64,000 bases of DNA, taken from Prorocentrum cordatum. Its lineage: Eukaryota > Sar > Dinophyceae > Prorocentrales > Prorocentraceae. The notes below the pieces were generated by a model. The model was given only the letters and a program-made list of their open reading frames with translations, searched no databases and had not been told where the DNA came from. The position numbers and the translations under genes were made by a program. Positions 30,806 through 40,552 of the stretch are shown here, in pieces (the first letter of the stretch is position 1; the number at the start of each line of letters is the position of its first letter). The stretch is from positions 110,079 to 174,078 of the forward strand of contig CAUYUJ010018645.1 of assembly GCA_963575745.1 (NCBI GenBank), written 5' to 3'.

Positions 30806-31200
30806 ATGCCAGCATGCCACGACGCCAGGATGCCAGAATGCCAGAACATCAAGATGCCAATGTGCCAGGGGATGCCAGGGTGCCAGGATGCCAGGCGGCC
30901 AGGATGCCCGGATGCCAGCATAACAAGATCCCAAGATGCCAAGAATGCCAGGATGTGCCAGAATGTCAGAATGAGGCCGCAGGCTCCGAAGAGAGCCCAA
31001 AGCGGCACAAGACGACCCCAAGACGGACCAAAAGGACCCCAAGACGGCCCAAGAGGCTCCCAAGAGGGGGAACACCAACCGACACGTCGCGCCTTCCGCC
31101 CCAGAAGGCCCCAAGGAGGCCCAAGAGGCGCTCAAGAAGCACCCAAGAGGCACCCAAGAGGCCTAAGAGAGCTCCAAGAGCACCCCCACGATGGCACGAT
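30806..31200. repeat. GATGCCAG decamers and CCAAGAGGC repeats
   Basis: Degenerate head-to-tail GATGCCAGAAT/GATGCCAGGGT units run from 30806 to 30970. CCCAAGACGG/CCCAAGAGGC units run from about 31010 to 31170 and resemble the dispersed 0.4-kb repeat family. A CGTCGTCG run follows at 31221-31285. No gene. Confidence 0.75.
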
Positions 31201-31512
31201 GGCCCCAACAGACCAAAGCGTCGTCGTTGTCGTCGTCGATGTCGTCGTCTTCGTCGTCGTCGCCGCCGTCGTCCTCGTCGTCGCCCCCCTTCAGGGTCGG
31301 CGGCGCCAACCGTAAGGCCTTCGCAAAATACGCATCACAGTGAGCGCACTGCATACCTCGCACCGCCTAGACGGCACCACATCCGCCACCGTGCCTAAGG
31401 CGCTGAGTGGAGCATCCTCGAGTGAATTCGAGCTCCCTATCTCCTCGGTACCTCAAGAAGAGTCCGAGACTCCCATGCTCTGGGCGCTGTTGGGCGCTCC
31501 TTGAGGGGCCTG

Positions 31513-31641
31513 TCTTCCACCACCACCACCATAAGTTGGAAGGGGAGCTGGAAGAGGAGGAGGAGGAGAGGGAGGAGGAGGAGGAGGAGGAGCAGGAGGA
31601 GGAGCCCCTCCCCTCCTACTTATGGTGGTGGTGGTGGTGGA
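31513..31641. repeat. Inverted repeat around a (GGA)n tract
   Basis: TCCACCACCACCACCATAAGT at about 31513-31535 pairs with ACTTATGGTGGTGGTGG at about 31618-31641, enclosing a GAGGAGGAG run. It would form a long-stem hairpin. Confidence 0.7.
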
Positions 31642-32319
31642 AAACAAGCCCACCACTCCTAGCAACTCTTGGGGCGCTCCTGGGAGTCCCCGCGCGACTG
31701 TTCCAGAAGCCTTCGGAGCGCAGTTTCGAATCCACACGTCCAAATCATCGGCATAGCGCCCCTGGCCTGCTGGACAGGAGCTCTGTCCAGGCTGAGAAGG
31801 AAGAGTACCGGGGGCGCGCAAACATGGATTAGCGATCCATGGATTTGGCGCGCGGTCGCCATATCCATGGATCGGGGGAGGTGCCCTCCTCAAAATGCGG
31901 CCAGCGCCGCCTCGCTCGGCGGCGGAAACCCGCGATTTCCAATGGAAACAGGACCCGTCGCAAGTCCACGCCCTCTTGATCCATGTTTGCGATCGCCTGA
32001 GAGTAAAACAAGGTTGACGTCGCCACGCTCGGTATCGTCGGAGCGTGGTCTTCAACCCTGGCTCACGATGGTATCACGGCGACCTCTGGGGCCCTCCTTT
32101 GAGCACGGTCCCAGCATTCCTCTAGGCCTACCACGACATGCTCTCAGAACCCAAAAATGTCCGAAGAACGAAAACAAAGTTCTTAGAACAACAACACGAT
32201 GGGTTAGAACAAGACAATCTCGGCCAGGCATGTGATAGGAACCGCTCGTGCAGACCGTACGAAATGCGTAGAACATTATGTGGTGGGCCTATCGGAAAGC
32301 CAAGACGTTTCGCCACTGC
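31642..32319. other. Unassigned region before the retrogene
   Basis: No repeat family or supported gene is seen. A local ATCCATGGAT palindrome cluster (31825-31875) is present. Short frames on both strands are unremarkable. Confidence 0.4.
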
Positions 32320-32340
32320 TGGACTCCTGGGGACGTCTTG
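32320..32340. repeat. 21-bp target-site duplication of the retrogene (left)
   Basis: TGGACTCCTGGGGACG followed by TCTTG, repeated without mismatch at 33483-33503. Confidence 0.9.
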
Positions 32341-32487
32341 TTTTTTCGACCGCGCGGGCGGCGCAACTCACACGCCAGCGCGTTAAAATACCCACACGAG
32401 ACTGCCGCTGCGTGTGGAGCAACCATAGGTAGTTAAATGGATTTTCTTAGATGCACCATCTAATACAATAACCATTCAACATGGCCC

Positions 32488-33372
32488 TCACAACTCTCCG
32501 AAAACGAAGCCGAACCTCTCGATGTCCTTCGCCCAGATCTTAGCGACCCGATCGCGGAGCTCATCATCGAATAGGGCGACCGTGCTTAGGCGTGTGACAT
32601 TCCCGCCATGAGTCACCCAATGCTGCCTGACCCTGCTGTCGTTCGGGTCGACACAGCTCTCCTGCCCCACTCCCAGGAGAGAGCAGATGTGCTTGAAGCT
32701 ACCAGACATATCCTTGACCCTGCCCACGTAGGTCACCACCTGCTCCTCCTCCGACTTGCCTGGAGGAACGGCATAGGCAAACTCTGAGATGGAGTGTAAA
32801 TAGTTGAACACATGAATGCCTGACGGCGTGGTGTTCGCGGGCAGGTGCGCGTACACAAATTTACGGAAATCCCGGATCTGCTCGTCGGGCTTGGAAGAAG
32901 CGTTGAAACCGTTCAACCAGGAGGTAGCAGACACGATCCGGCTCCATGGGTCCTTGGCCATTACCCACGAGACCGACGAGTTGAATTTGTTCCACCCCAC
33001 ATCGCCGATGACCTTCTGCGCGATCCCGTGGTGGTCGTGGTCCTGCCCAGCGTTCTTGTGGGCCTTACCATTGCGTGTGCAGTTGATGCCAGCCTCCTTG
33101 AGCGTCAGGACCACCGCCTGCGTCACGGTGCAGGTGCCAGTGTGGGCCGGCATGGCCATCCGAAACGGTTTCTCGTCACACCCCCAGTACGCGGCGGGGA
33201 CGGCGGCGAGTTCGCTGCCCAGGCTTGCATAAAGAAGCGCGGCATCCTGGCGCGCGGCAAGCTCGCCGATGCGCTGCCGCACATCCGGCGTGGCGACATC
33301 CGGCGTGGCGATGTGGATCGCGCCAGCCGCCAGCCAGCAGCAGACGAGCACCACGAGGGGCGGCCGATCCAT
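32488..33372 (-). CDS. Sulfotransferase-like protein, retroposed single-exon gene
   Basis: Intact 294-codon ORF from ATG 33372. The N-terminus (PPLVVLVCCWLAAGAIHIA) looks like a signal peptide or membrane anchor, so a secretory or Golgi location is likely. Features of the carbohydrate sulfotransferase fold (Sulfotransfer_2-like): a possible 5'-PSB region HTGTCTVTQAVVLTLKEAG, a 3'-PB-like VMAKDPWSRIVSATSWLNGF, then YVGRVKDMSGSFKHICSLLGV and a C-terminal DELRDRVAKIWAKDIERFGF, which match the usual order and spacing. There are several N-glycosylation sequons. It would transfer sulfate from PAPS to a glycan; the substrate is unknown. The basic residue of the PSB loop is not obvious. The complete ORF suggests recent insertion or selection. 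Confidence 0.65.
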   Translation of the reverse strand: MDRPPLVVLVCCWLAAGAIHIATPDVATPDVRQRIGELAARQDAALLYASLGSELAAVPAAYWGCDEKPFRMAMPAHTGTCTVTQAVVLTLKEAGINCTRNGKAHKNAGQDHDHHGIAQKVIGDVGWNKFNSSVSWVMAKDPWSRIVSATSWLNGFNASSKPDEQIRDFRKFVYAHLPANTTPSGIHVFNYLHSISEFAYAVPPGKSEEEQVVTYVGRVKDMSGSFKHICSLLGVGQESCVDPNDSRVRQHWVTHGGNVTRLSTVALFDDELRDRVAKIWAKDIERFGFVFGEL

Positions 33373-33445
33373 CGGGAGAAGGCACGGACGCAGAAGACAA
33401 CTACTCGGTGGACGGAACGAAAGTGCACACTGGAGTACGCACGGG

Positions 33446-33482
33446 CTTCAGCCAAAATGGCTTGAGCCAAAATGGCTGCGGA
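33446..33482 (-). other. Tandem spliced-leader copies (full plus relic)
   Basis: Reading the minus strand, 33482-33461 is TCCGCAGCCATTTTGGCTCA plus AG, a 21/22 match to DinoSL (T to C at position 5). It is followed directly by CCATTTTGGCTGAAG (33460-33446), the 15-nt truncated leader expected when an older genomic SL is cut at its internal AG and a new SL is added. The leader is not followed by GT, so this is not an SL RNA gene. Confidence 0.9.
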
Positions 33483-33503
33483 TGGACTCCTGGGGACGTC
33501 TTG
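33483..33503. repeat. 21-bp target-site duplication of the retrogene (right)
   Basis: Identical to 32320-32340. It directly abuts the first base of the spliced leader. Confidence 0.9.
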
Positions 33504-34140
33504 GGCCCTCTTGAAGCCCAGGGGGGGGGGGCTGGCCCTCAAGGCTCAACAAGTCGGGAAAAAACACTGCAGCGGTGCTATGATTTTCGCGCACGAAATC
33601 GCCACAGGGTCCCAAGACAATCCAACAGGGCCCAGGGGGCCCAGGGAGGCCCCCGAGACGGCGTCCGCAGGCGACAGACGGCCCAGGAGCGCCAAGGCGG
33701 CCCAACAGAGCCTCAAGACGGCCCAAGAAGACCGTCCACGCCCCGTCCCCGCAGCAGAACGGAGGAGGGGAAAACAGGAAAAAACATAGAAAAAGCATGT
33801 GTTTGCATAAGGAAGAGCACGAAAAAGCTGCGAAACCTGTAATTGTCGTTGTTTTTCAAGGTGTTCCTGTTTTCCCATGTGAAAAAAAGAAAACAAAATG
33901 TTTTGAATGTGTTTCCTATTTTTCCTTGTTCCTCCTCCCTCCCCAGAGCGCCCTGGGGTCTCTGAACGGTCCACGCCCCGTCCTCGCAGCAGAACGGAGG
34001 AGGGGAAAACTGGAAAAAAATGAAAATAATGAAAAACATCATGTTTTCACATGGGAAAACACGAAAAAGCAGCGAAACCTGTGACTGACGCGGTTTTTTT
34101 TTCAAGTTGTTCCTATTTTCCCCTGTGGAAACACAAGATG
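33504..34140. repeat. Repeat module with CACGCCCCGTCC...GGGGAAAAC words
   Basis: A module of about 230 bp (GTCCACGCCCCGTCC, CGCAGCAGAACGGAGGAGGG, then an A/T-rich tail with GAAAAAG) occurs at about 33735-33900 and 33965-34090, and again at about 35680-35800. No gene. Confidence 0.75.
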
Positions 34141-34206
34141 ATTCCTCTTTTTCCCCACATCCAAAGTGGGGTTCTTTTCTCTGGACACCCCGCGCAGGAA
34201 CAGGAA

Positions 34207-34240
<34 letters not shown>

Positions 34241-35600
34241 CACTCACACTCTCTCATCATCAACCTCATCAGCATCATCGATGATGCTCTCTCACATGCT
34301 TAGTCACTCACATAACTCCTTCCTTCATCCTCCTCGGGCACCTCTTTCACACGATAGAACATCATTACAGAAACGGTCGACTTGACTTGATTGAAGATCT
34401 GAACTTGCGCAATCTTCATTCACCCCTCATCATCGGCACCACCACTCACCATCATCATCATCCTTCTTCACCAACTATCTTTCACCCCATCATCATCTTC
34501 CTCATCCTCGTCGAGTACATGTGAGGAAGTTCAGGCGGGGTGAAGCCCCCTCTATGGGGCCCGCGATCTGTTGGACCTCCGAGCGGGTCATCGGAATCCT
34601 GTACCTGTCGTCACTTTTGGGCTCCTCAAGCCTGAATTTGGAGGAAGTCTCAGGCGGGAGCCTCGTCTGTGAGTGAATTCTGAGGACGGTTCAGGCGGGA
34701 GCCCCCTCCCTATGGGGCCCGCAGATCATGTTGGTAATCCGAGCGGGTCATCGGAATCCTGTAACTGTCGTCACTTTTGGGCTCCCCAGGCGTGAACATG
34801 GAGGAAGTCTCAGGCGGGAGCCTCCTCTGTGAGTGAATTTTGAGGAAGGCTCAGGCGGGGGCCCCCTCCCTATGGGGCCCGCAGATCATGTTGGTAATCC
34901 GAGCGGGTCATCGGAAGCCTGTAACTGTCGTCACTTTTGGGCTCCTCAAGCCTGAATATGGAGGAAGTCTAGCGGGATCCTGTCTCTGAGTGTCCTTGAT
35001 GAGTAAGTCTCACGGTGGAGCTTCCTCCTATGGGGCGGGAGCCGATAATGTTGTAATCCGAGGGGTACATCGGCAACCTGTACCAGTCGTCCCTATTGGG
35101 CTCCTCAAGCCTTGAATATGGAAGAGTCTCATGCGGTTTAGTCCAGGGAGCGAGGGGAAGCAGCTTGCGGAGCGCGACTGGGCTTCGTGCTGTCTTCCGC
35201 CTTGAGCGCGGCTGCTCTTGCGCTCCGAAGCCCGCGGGGTTTTTCCCAAACTGCTTGGTCTTGCGCGCACGGCTCGCGGGGTGCGTGCGGAAGCCAGGGC
35301 CCCGCGGGGTTGTCCCAACGGCTTGCGCGCGTGACCCGTTAGAGAACGCTCCTGTTGCTGGCGTGGAGGCGCCGGCGACGGCGGCACATACGACACGCGG
35401 CTCATGCAACCGACGGGGGCGGCGGGTGGCGGGGCGCGGAACAAACAGGGGGGCGAGGATGGGGACAACGCAAGGAGTGGAAGGGGGGCCCGCGCCAAGG
35501 CGACAGGACATATACGCAGAAGAGACAGCCAGGACGCCTCACCAACCACGAGGACGACGGTGATGGTTTTTTCCCAGATTCGCCCAGAGGATTATTATGT
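34140..35600 (+). repeat. Left arm of a large inverted repeat, with 160-bp satellite
   Basis: Contains (CA)n (34203-34235) and ATCATC sequence. About 3.5 units of a 160-bp satellite follow (about 34530-35110; GAGGAAGTCTCAGGCGGGAG recurs at 34641 and 34801, with a shorter match at 34961). GC-rich unique-looking sequence extends to about 35600. The same order appears reverse-complemented at 38500-40420. Confidence 0.8.
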
Positions 35601-35639
35601 GGGGTTCTTCCGTCGGAGTAATTCCTCTTTTTCTTTTTT

Positions 35640-36440
35640 CCTCCTCCCTCCTTCTGAGCGCACCAGGGTCTCTGAGCGGCCCACGCCCCGTCCCCGCAGC
35701 AGAACGGAGGAGGGGAAACCAGGATAAATATAAAAAGTATGAAAACAATATGTTTTCACATGGAAACACAAGAAAAAGCAGCGAAGCCTGTGACTGTCAA
35801 GTTGTTTCATGTTATTCCCTGTGAAAACAAAAACGTTTTTCGTAGTTGTCCTCTGTTTCCTCTTTTCCTCCTCCCTCCCTTGAGCGCCCTAGGGTGTCTG
35901 AGCCGTCCACTGAGGGAATACATGCGTAATCCGCCACAAAGAACGTCAAATTGCAAGTCCCCACAAAAGGAATTTAGTTATAATCCGCAACAGAAGGAAA
36001 CCAAGTGCAATCCTCCACACAAGGAAACCTATTGCAATCCCGCGCAAAAAGAATCTTAGTGCAATCCTCCACAAAAGGAATCAATGTGTGACCCCCCACG
36101 AACGGAATCCCATTGCAATCCCCCACAAAAGAAATCCTAATGTAATCCTCCACATGAGGACTCAATGTGTAATCCTCCACAAAAGGAATCCTAGTGTAGT
36201 CCTCTACACAAGGAATCCTTTTGTAATCCACCACAACATGAACCCTATTGTAACCCCCCACAAACGGAATCCTAGTATAACCCTCCACAAAAGAAATCAT
36301 GGTGTAATCCTCCGCAAGAGGAATCCTATCGTAATCCCCCACAACAGGAATCCGATTGCAATCCTCCACAGAAGGAGTTAATTCGTGCCCCTGCACAAGG
36401 AATCCCATTGCAATCCTCCTCAAAAGGAATCGCCGCCAAA
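35640..36440. repeat. Repeat module and ~30-bp AATCC...CCACAAAAGG array
   Basis: A third copy of the CACGCCCCGTCC module (about 35660-35800) is followed by an array of degenerate ~30-bp units with GGAATCC and AATCCTCCACAAAAGG cores (about 35925-36430). Related words in inverse orientation lie near 38250-38470. Frames here translate to Asn/Pro/Lys repeats and are not genes. Confidence 0.75.
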
Positions 36441-38021
36441 AAGGTAATCGCATGGCGAACATATCCAAAGAGAAATCAATGCCATCCAAGAGGAAAAGAG
36501 AAAAAGGGGAAGGATGATGAGGAGGCGAGAGCGGGGAGGGAGGCGTCGTGAAAAGTTCCGGAACTCTGCAAACATGTTCGGGAGGTCAAGCGGGATGGGA
36601 GACGAGGATGGATGTGGGAGAGAAGAGGGAGGTAGAGGAGGAGGAGGAGGGAGGAAGGAAGAGGATGAAGAAGAGGAGGCGGGAAGTCTCGGGATGGAAC
36701 AAGGCAAAAGAAAGGGAAAGGGACAACGGCGCGCACGGCTGAAGGTGAAGGATCAGAAAGGTAGCGCACAGGACAGCAGTAGCGATAGTGCCGCACTCAA
36801 TGCCCACTCCATGGCAGTACCACTTCACACTGTATCGTGGCACAGCACACCGCCCATATTCAAGATGTAATATGAACTGTAATGCACTCTTCCCACACTC
36901 TACAGCGCATCTGTCAATATTCGTCTTACCACTAATAGTCGTGGTAGTAGCGGTAGTGGTAGTAGTGGAAATGGTAGTGGTAGTAGTAGTAGTAGTAGTA
37001 GTAGAAGTAGTCGTGGAGGTGGTAGTCGTATTGTTCGTAGTAGTAAAAACCGTTGTTATGGAAGCTGCAGTAGGGTGTAGTGCGCAGTACACAGGAGTAT
37101 CAGGAGCATCGTCATTGCCGACAGTGCGAGCTAGCTTACAGGGGGCAATGACACGACCCTTGTTGCGCAGTGGGAGCCCAGGAGGGAGAACAGGACTGAA
37201 CCCGATAGGCATGCCAGTAGCATGATACTGAGATTGCGTGCGTTATGGACGCAGATAATCATGATGATATGGGGAAAGCTTATGACGATGGCGGGGGTGA
37301 TGATGATGATGATGGCGACGGTGATGCCAGCGACGAACGTGCTGATGATGATTAGGGGGGAGCATGCAGTTCTGCTCTTGTTTATGAAGATGCGGGTGAT
37401 GGTGATGATGGCGGTGGAAATGATGATGAATGTGTTGATGAGGTTTAAGACGATGATGATGAGAGTGGTGATGTACATGATGATTGTTGTGGTGGCGGTG
37501 GTTGCGGTGCAGGCGGTGGTGACGATGGCCACGGGGAGGAAGAGGAGGGTGGGTAAGCATGATGAGTTTCGAAGAGGCAACATGTGAGAGGCGGGGCGAA
37601 TGGGCTCTGAGCAAGGCGAGAGGAGGATGTGGCGGGGATGATGATGATGATGGTGATGTTGATTCCAATGATGGACGTGGCGGTGGCGACGATGGTGATC
37701 ACGACGAAGAGGAAAATGAATAAGCATGATGATGAGTTCTGAGGAGGGCGGTGGACGCAAGTGGGCGGCGTGAGGATGATAATGATGAGGAATACACGGA
37801 CGATGATGATGGGCATGGGGGGGGGGGGGGGGGGATGCTTCTGATGGGTGGTTGTAGTGCTTGTGGGTTGTGGCGATGGTCACACTGGGGCTTACGATCA
37901 GGATGAGGACGAGGCAGGGTAATCATGATGAGCTCTGAAGAGAGAGGGCGGAGGAGGTGATGGTGAGGATGATGATGACGTCGATGATGATGATGACGAC
38001 GATGATGATGACGATGACGAC

Positions 38022-38053
<32 letters not shown>

Positions 38054-38500
38054 TGATGATGATGCGATGTCGATGATGATGGTGATGACGGCGATGCAAC
38101 ACAGCAAAATGAGGTGGTACACACACACGGTTTTGTCAACTCCACCCGCAAGGTTGACCAAACCGTGCGTGCGTGTACCACCTCGGTTTTTGGTAAATTA
38201 CTTCTTCAGTACTTGCTTTCCCTTGGCTTATTCTTTTCGTCATCTCTAAAGGAATTGCTCAAAGTAGCGAGATACAGAATGATTTCTTTTGTCGCAAACT
38301 ACAATTTGATTCATTTTTGTTGCGTATTACAAAGGAAATCCTTTTGTGGTGAATTACAAACTGGTTTTTTTTGGTTTTTTTTTTTTTTTTTTATTTTTTC
38401 TTTATTTTTTTGGGCGGTTTCCCCGGGATTCCTTTGGGCGGATTCCACGGGATTCTTTTGTGAAGGATATACAACTGATTTCTTTGACGGCAAAAGCAAC
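36440..38500. repeat. Low-complexity spacer of the inverted repeat
   Basis: GGAGGAAG runs (36510-36680), GTAGTAGTAG (36930-37030), long GATGATG/ACGATGACG tracts (37260-37790, 37930-38095), a G-run near 37817-37834 and a T-run at about 38374-38391. Frames are repeat-driven. No gene is supported. Confidence 0.7.
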
Positions 38501-38646
38501 ATCCTCCGCCGGACGCCACCCCACATAAGTAATCCCCTGGGCGAATCTGAGGAAGAAAAAAAAAAAAAAAAAAAAAAAACAAACCAAATAAACAAACACC
38601 AAAAAAAAAAAAAACAACAACCCACCAAACAAACACCAAAAAAAAA

Positions 38647-38683
<37 letters not shown>

Positions 38684-40420
38684 GTCGTTCCTCGTTGGTT
38701 GGCGAGTCGCCTGGCCTGTCTCTTTCTTGGCGTAAATTTCCTCTCGCCTTGGCGCGGGCCCCCCTTCCACTCCTTCCGTTGTCCCCATCCTCGCCCCCCT
38801 GTTTGTTCCGCGCCCCGCCACCTCCTCCCCTTCCTGTTGCATGAGCGCGCATGTCGATGTTCCTCGGCGCCGTCGCCGCCACGGCCAGCACAGGCGCGTT
38901 CTCTACTGGTCACGACGCGCAGCCGTTGGGACAACCCCGCGGGCCAGGCTGTCGGGACAACCCCGCGAGCCGCTGGCGCGCAAGACCAAGCCGTTGGGAC
39001 AACCCCGCGGGCTTCGAGCGAGGCGCAGCCGCGCTCAGGCGGAAGGCAGCACGAAGCCCAGCTCTGCCGCGAGCTGCTTCGCCTCCGCCCTGGACAAAAC
39101 CGCCTGAGACTTCCTCCAAATTCAGGCTTGAGGAGCCCAAAAGTGACGACAGTTACAGGTTTCCGATGTCCCGCTCGGATTACCAACGTGACCTGCGGGC
39201 CCCATAGGGAGGGAGCTCCCGCCTGAGACTTCCTCCCAATTCACTCACAGACGAGGCTCCCGCCTGAGACTTCTCGTCTATTGGGCTGACGAGCCCCCAA
39301 AAGTGACGACGTTACAAGGTTCGGAGTATGACCCGCTGGCATTCCCCATGATCTGGCGGGCCATTAGGGAAAGGGTTCCCGCTTTGAAGCCTTCCTCAAA
39401 AATACATCACAGACCGATGCTCCGCTGCGGCCTTCCTTCCAAATGTCACCTTGAGGCGCCACACCTGCCGCCCGACGACAGTTACACGATTCCGATGACC
39501 CGCTCGGATTACCAACATGATCTGCGGGCCCCATAGGGAGGGAGCTCCCGCCTGAGACTTCCTCCAAATTCACTCACAGACGAGGCTCCCGCCTGAGACT
39601 TCCTCTATTTTCAAGCCTGGGGAGCTCAAAAGTGACGACAGTTACAGGATTCCGATGACCCGCTCGGATTACCAACCTGATCTGCGGGCCCCATAGGGAG
39701 GGGGGGCCCCATAGGGAGGGGGCTCCCGCCTGAGACTTCCTCGCAGTTCACTCACAGACGAGGCTCCCGCCTGAGACTTCCTCCATATTCAGGCTTGAGG
39801 AGCCCAAAAGTGACGACAGTTACAGGGTTCCGATGACCCGCTCGGATTACCAACATGATCTGCGGGCCCCATAGGGAGGGGGCTCCCGCCTGAGACTTCC
39901 TCCCAATTCACTCACAGACGAGGCTCCCGCCTGAGACTTCCTCCATATTCAGGCTTGAGGAGCCCAAAAGTGACGACAGTTACAGGATTCCGATGACCCG
40001 CTCGGATTACCAACATGATCTGCGGGCCCCATAGGGAGGGGGCTCCCGCCTGAGACTTCCTCACAATTCACTCAACGATGATGAGGATGGGAGGATGATG
40101 AGTGGTGGTGAAGATGAGTGGTGAAGAGGATGATGATTGATTGTGAGTGGTGGTGGCGATGATGATGTTTGAATGAGGATGATGCCGATGCCGATGGTGA
40201 TGATGATGATGTTCATGAGCGTGTGAGAGAGTGCGAGTGATGATGATGATGATGATGAGTATGTGAGTCACTAAGCATGTGAGAGAGCATCATCGATGAT
40301 GCTGATGAGGTTGATGATGAGAGAGTGTGAGTGAGTGTGAGTGGGTGTGTGTGTTCCTGTTCCTGCGCGGGGTGTCCAGAGAAAACAAGAACCCCACTTT
40401 GGATGTGGGGAAAAATCCGG
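38500..40420 (-). repeat. Right arm of the large inverted repeat
   Basis: Reverse-complement counterpart of 34140-35600. It has CCGGACGCCACCCCACATAAG near 38510, poly(A) tracts (38555-38690), the GC-rich segment (38740-39115), then about six 160-bp satellite units (39100-40070; CTCCATATTCAGGCTTGAGG at 39781 and 39941). ATGATG and TGTGTG sequence and CAAGAACCCCACTTTGGATG (about 40387) follow. The arms differ in unit number. Confidence 0.8.
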
Positions 40421-40552
40421 AAATCTTTGAAAATTATAAAAATTACAATTTTTCAATGAATTCCCAATGGTTTGAAGCAAAAACATGTAAAAACACAGCA
40501 TTTTCCAAAGCATTGAAGCCGAAACCATATGAAAACACAGCATTCAAAACGT

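Larger units (their letters stand above)
32341..33482 (-). mobile_element. Processed retrogene carrying DinoSL, poly(A) and target duplications
   Basis: On the minus strand the unit begins exactly at the 5' end of a 22-nt spliced-leader sequence (33482-33461). A second truncated leader follows (33460-33446), then the 5' UTR, an intact single-exon ORF, a 3' UTR and A6 (32346-32341). Perfect 21-bp direct repeats abut both ends (32320-32340 and 33483-33503). These are the marks of an mRNA that was trans-spliced, polyadenylated and inserted by LINE-type target-primed reverse transcription. The tandem leaders record two rounds. Confidence 0.9.

Noticed and set aside
33446-33482. Spliced-leader RNA gene
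   Set aside because: The leader is followed by another leader and a UTR, with no GT donor, so it is cDNA-derived.
34969-35563. Overlapping frames of 130-180 codons in the GC-rich part of the inverted-repeat arm
   Set aside because: Several frames on both strands are open, and the other arm (38740-39230) has shifts and stops in the corresponding frames.
36788-38161. Met/Val- and His/Ser-rich frames
   Set aside because: Translations of GATGATG, GTAGTAG and ATCATC tracts.
34530-40070. CRISPR-like array
   Set aside because: The units are 160-bp contiguous satellite repeats without unique spacers of regular length, in a eukaryotic genome.
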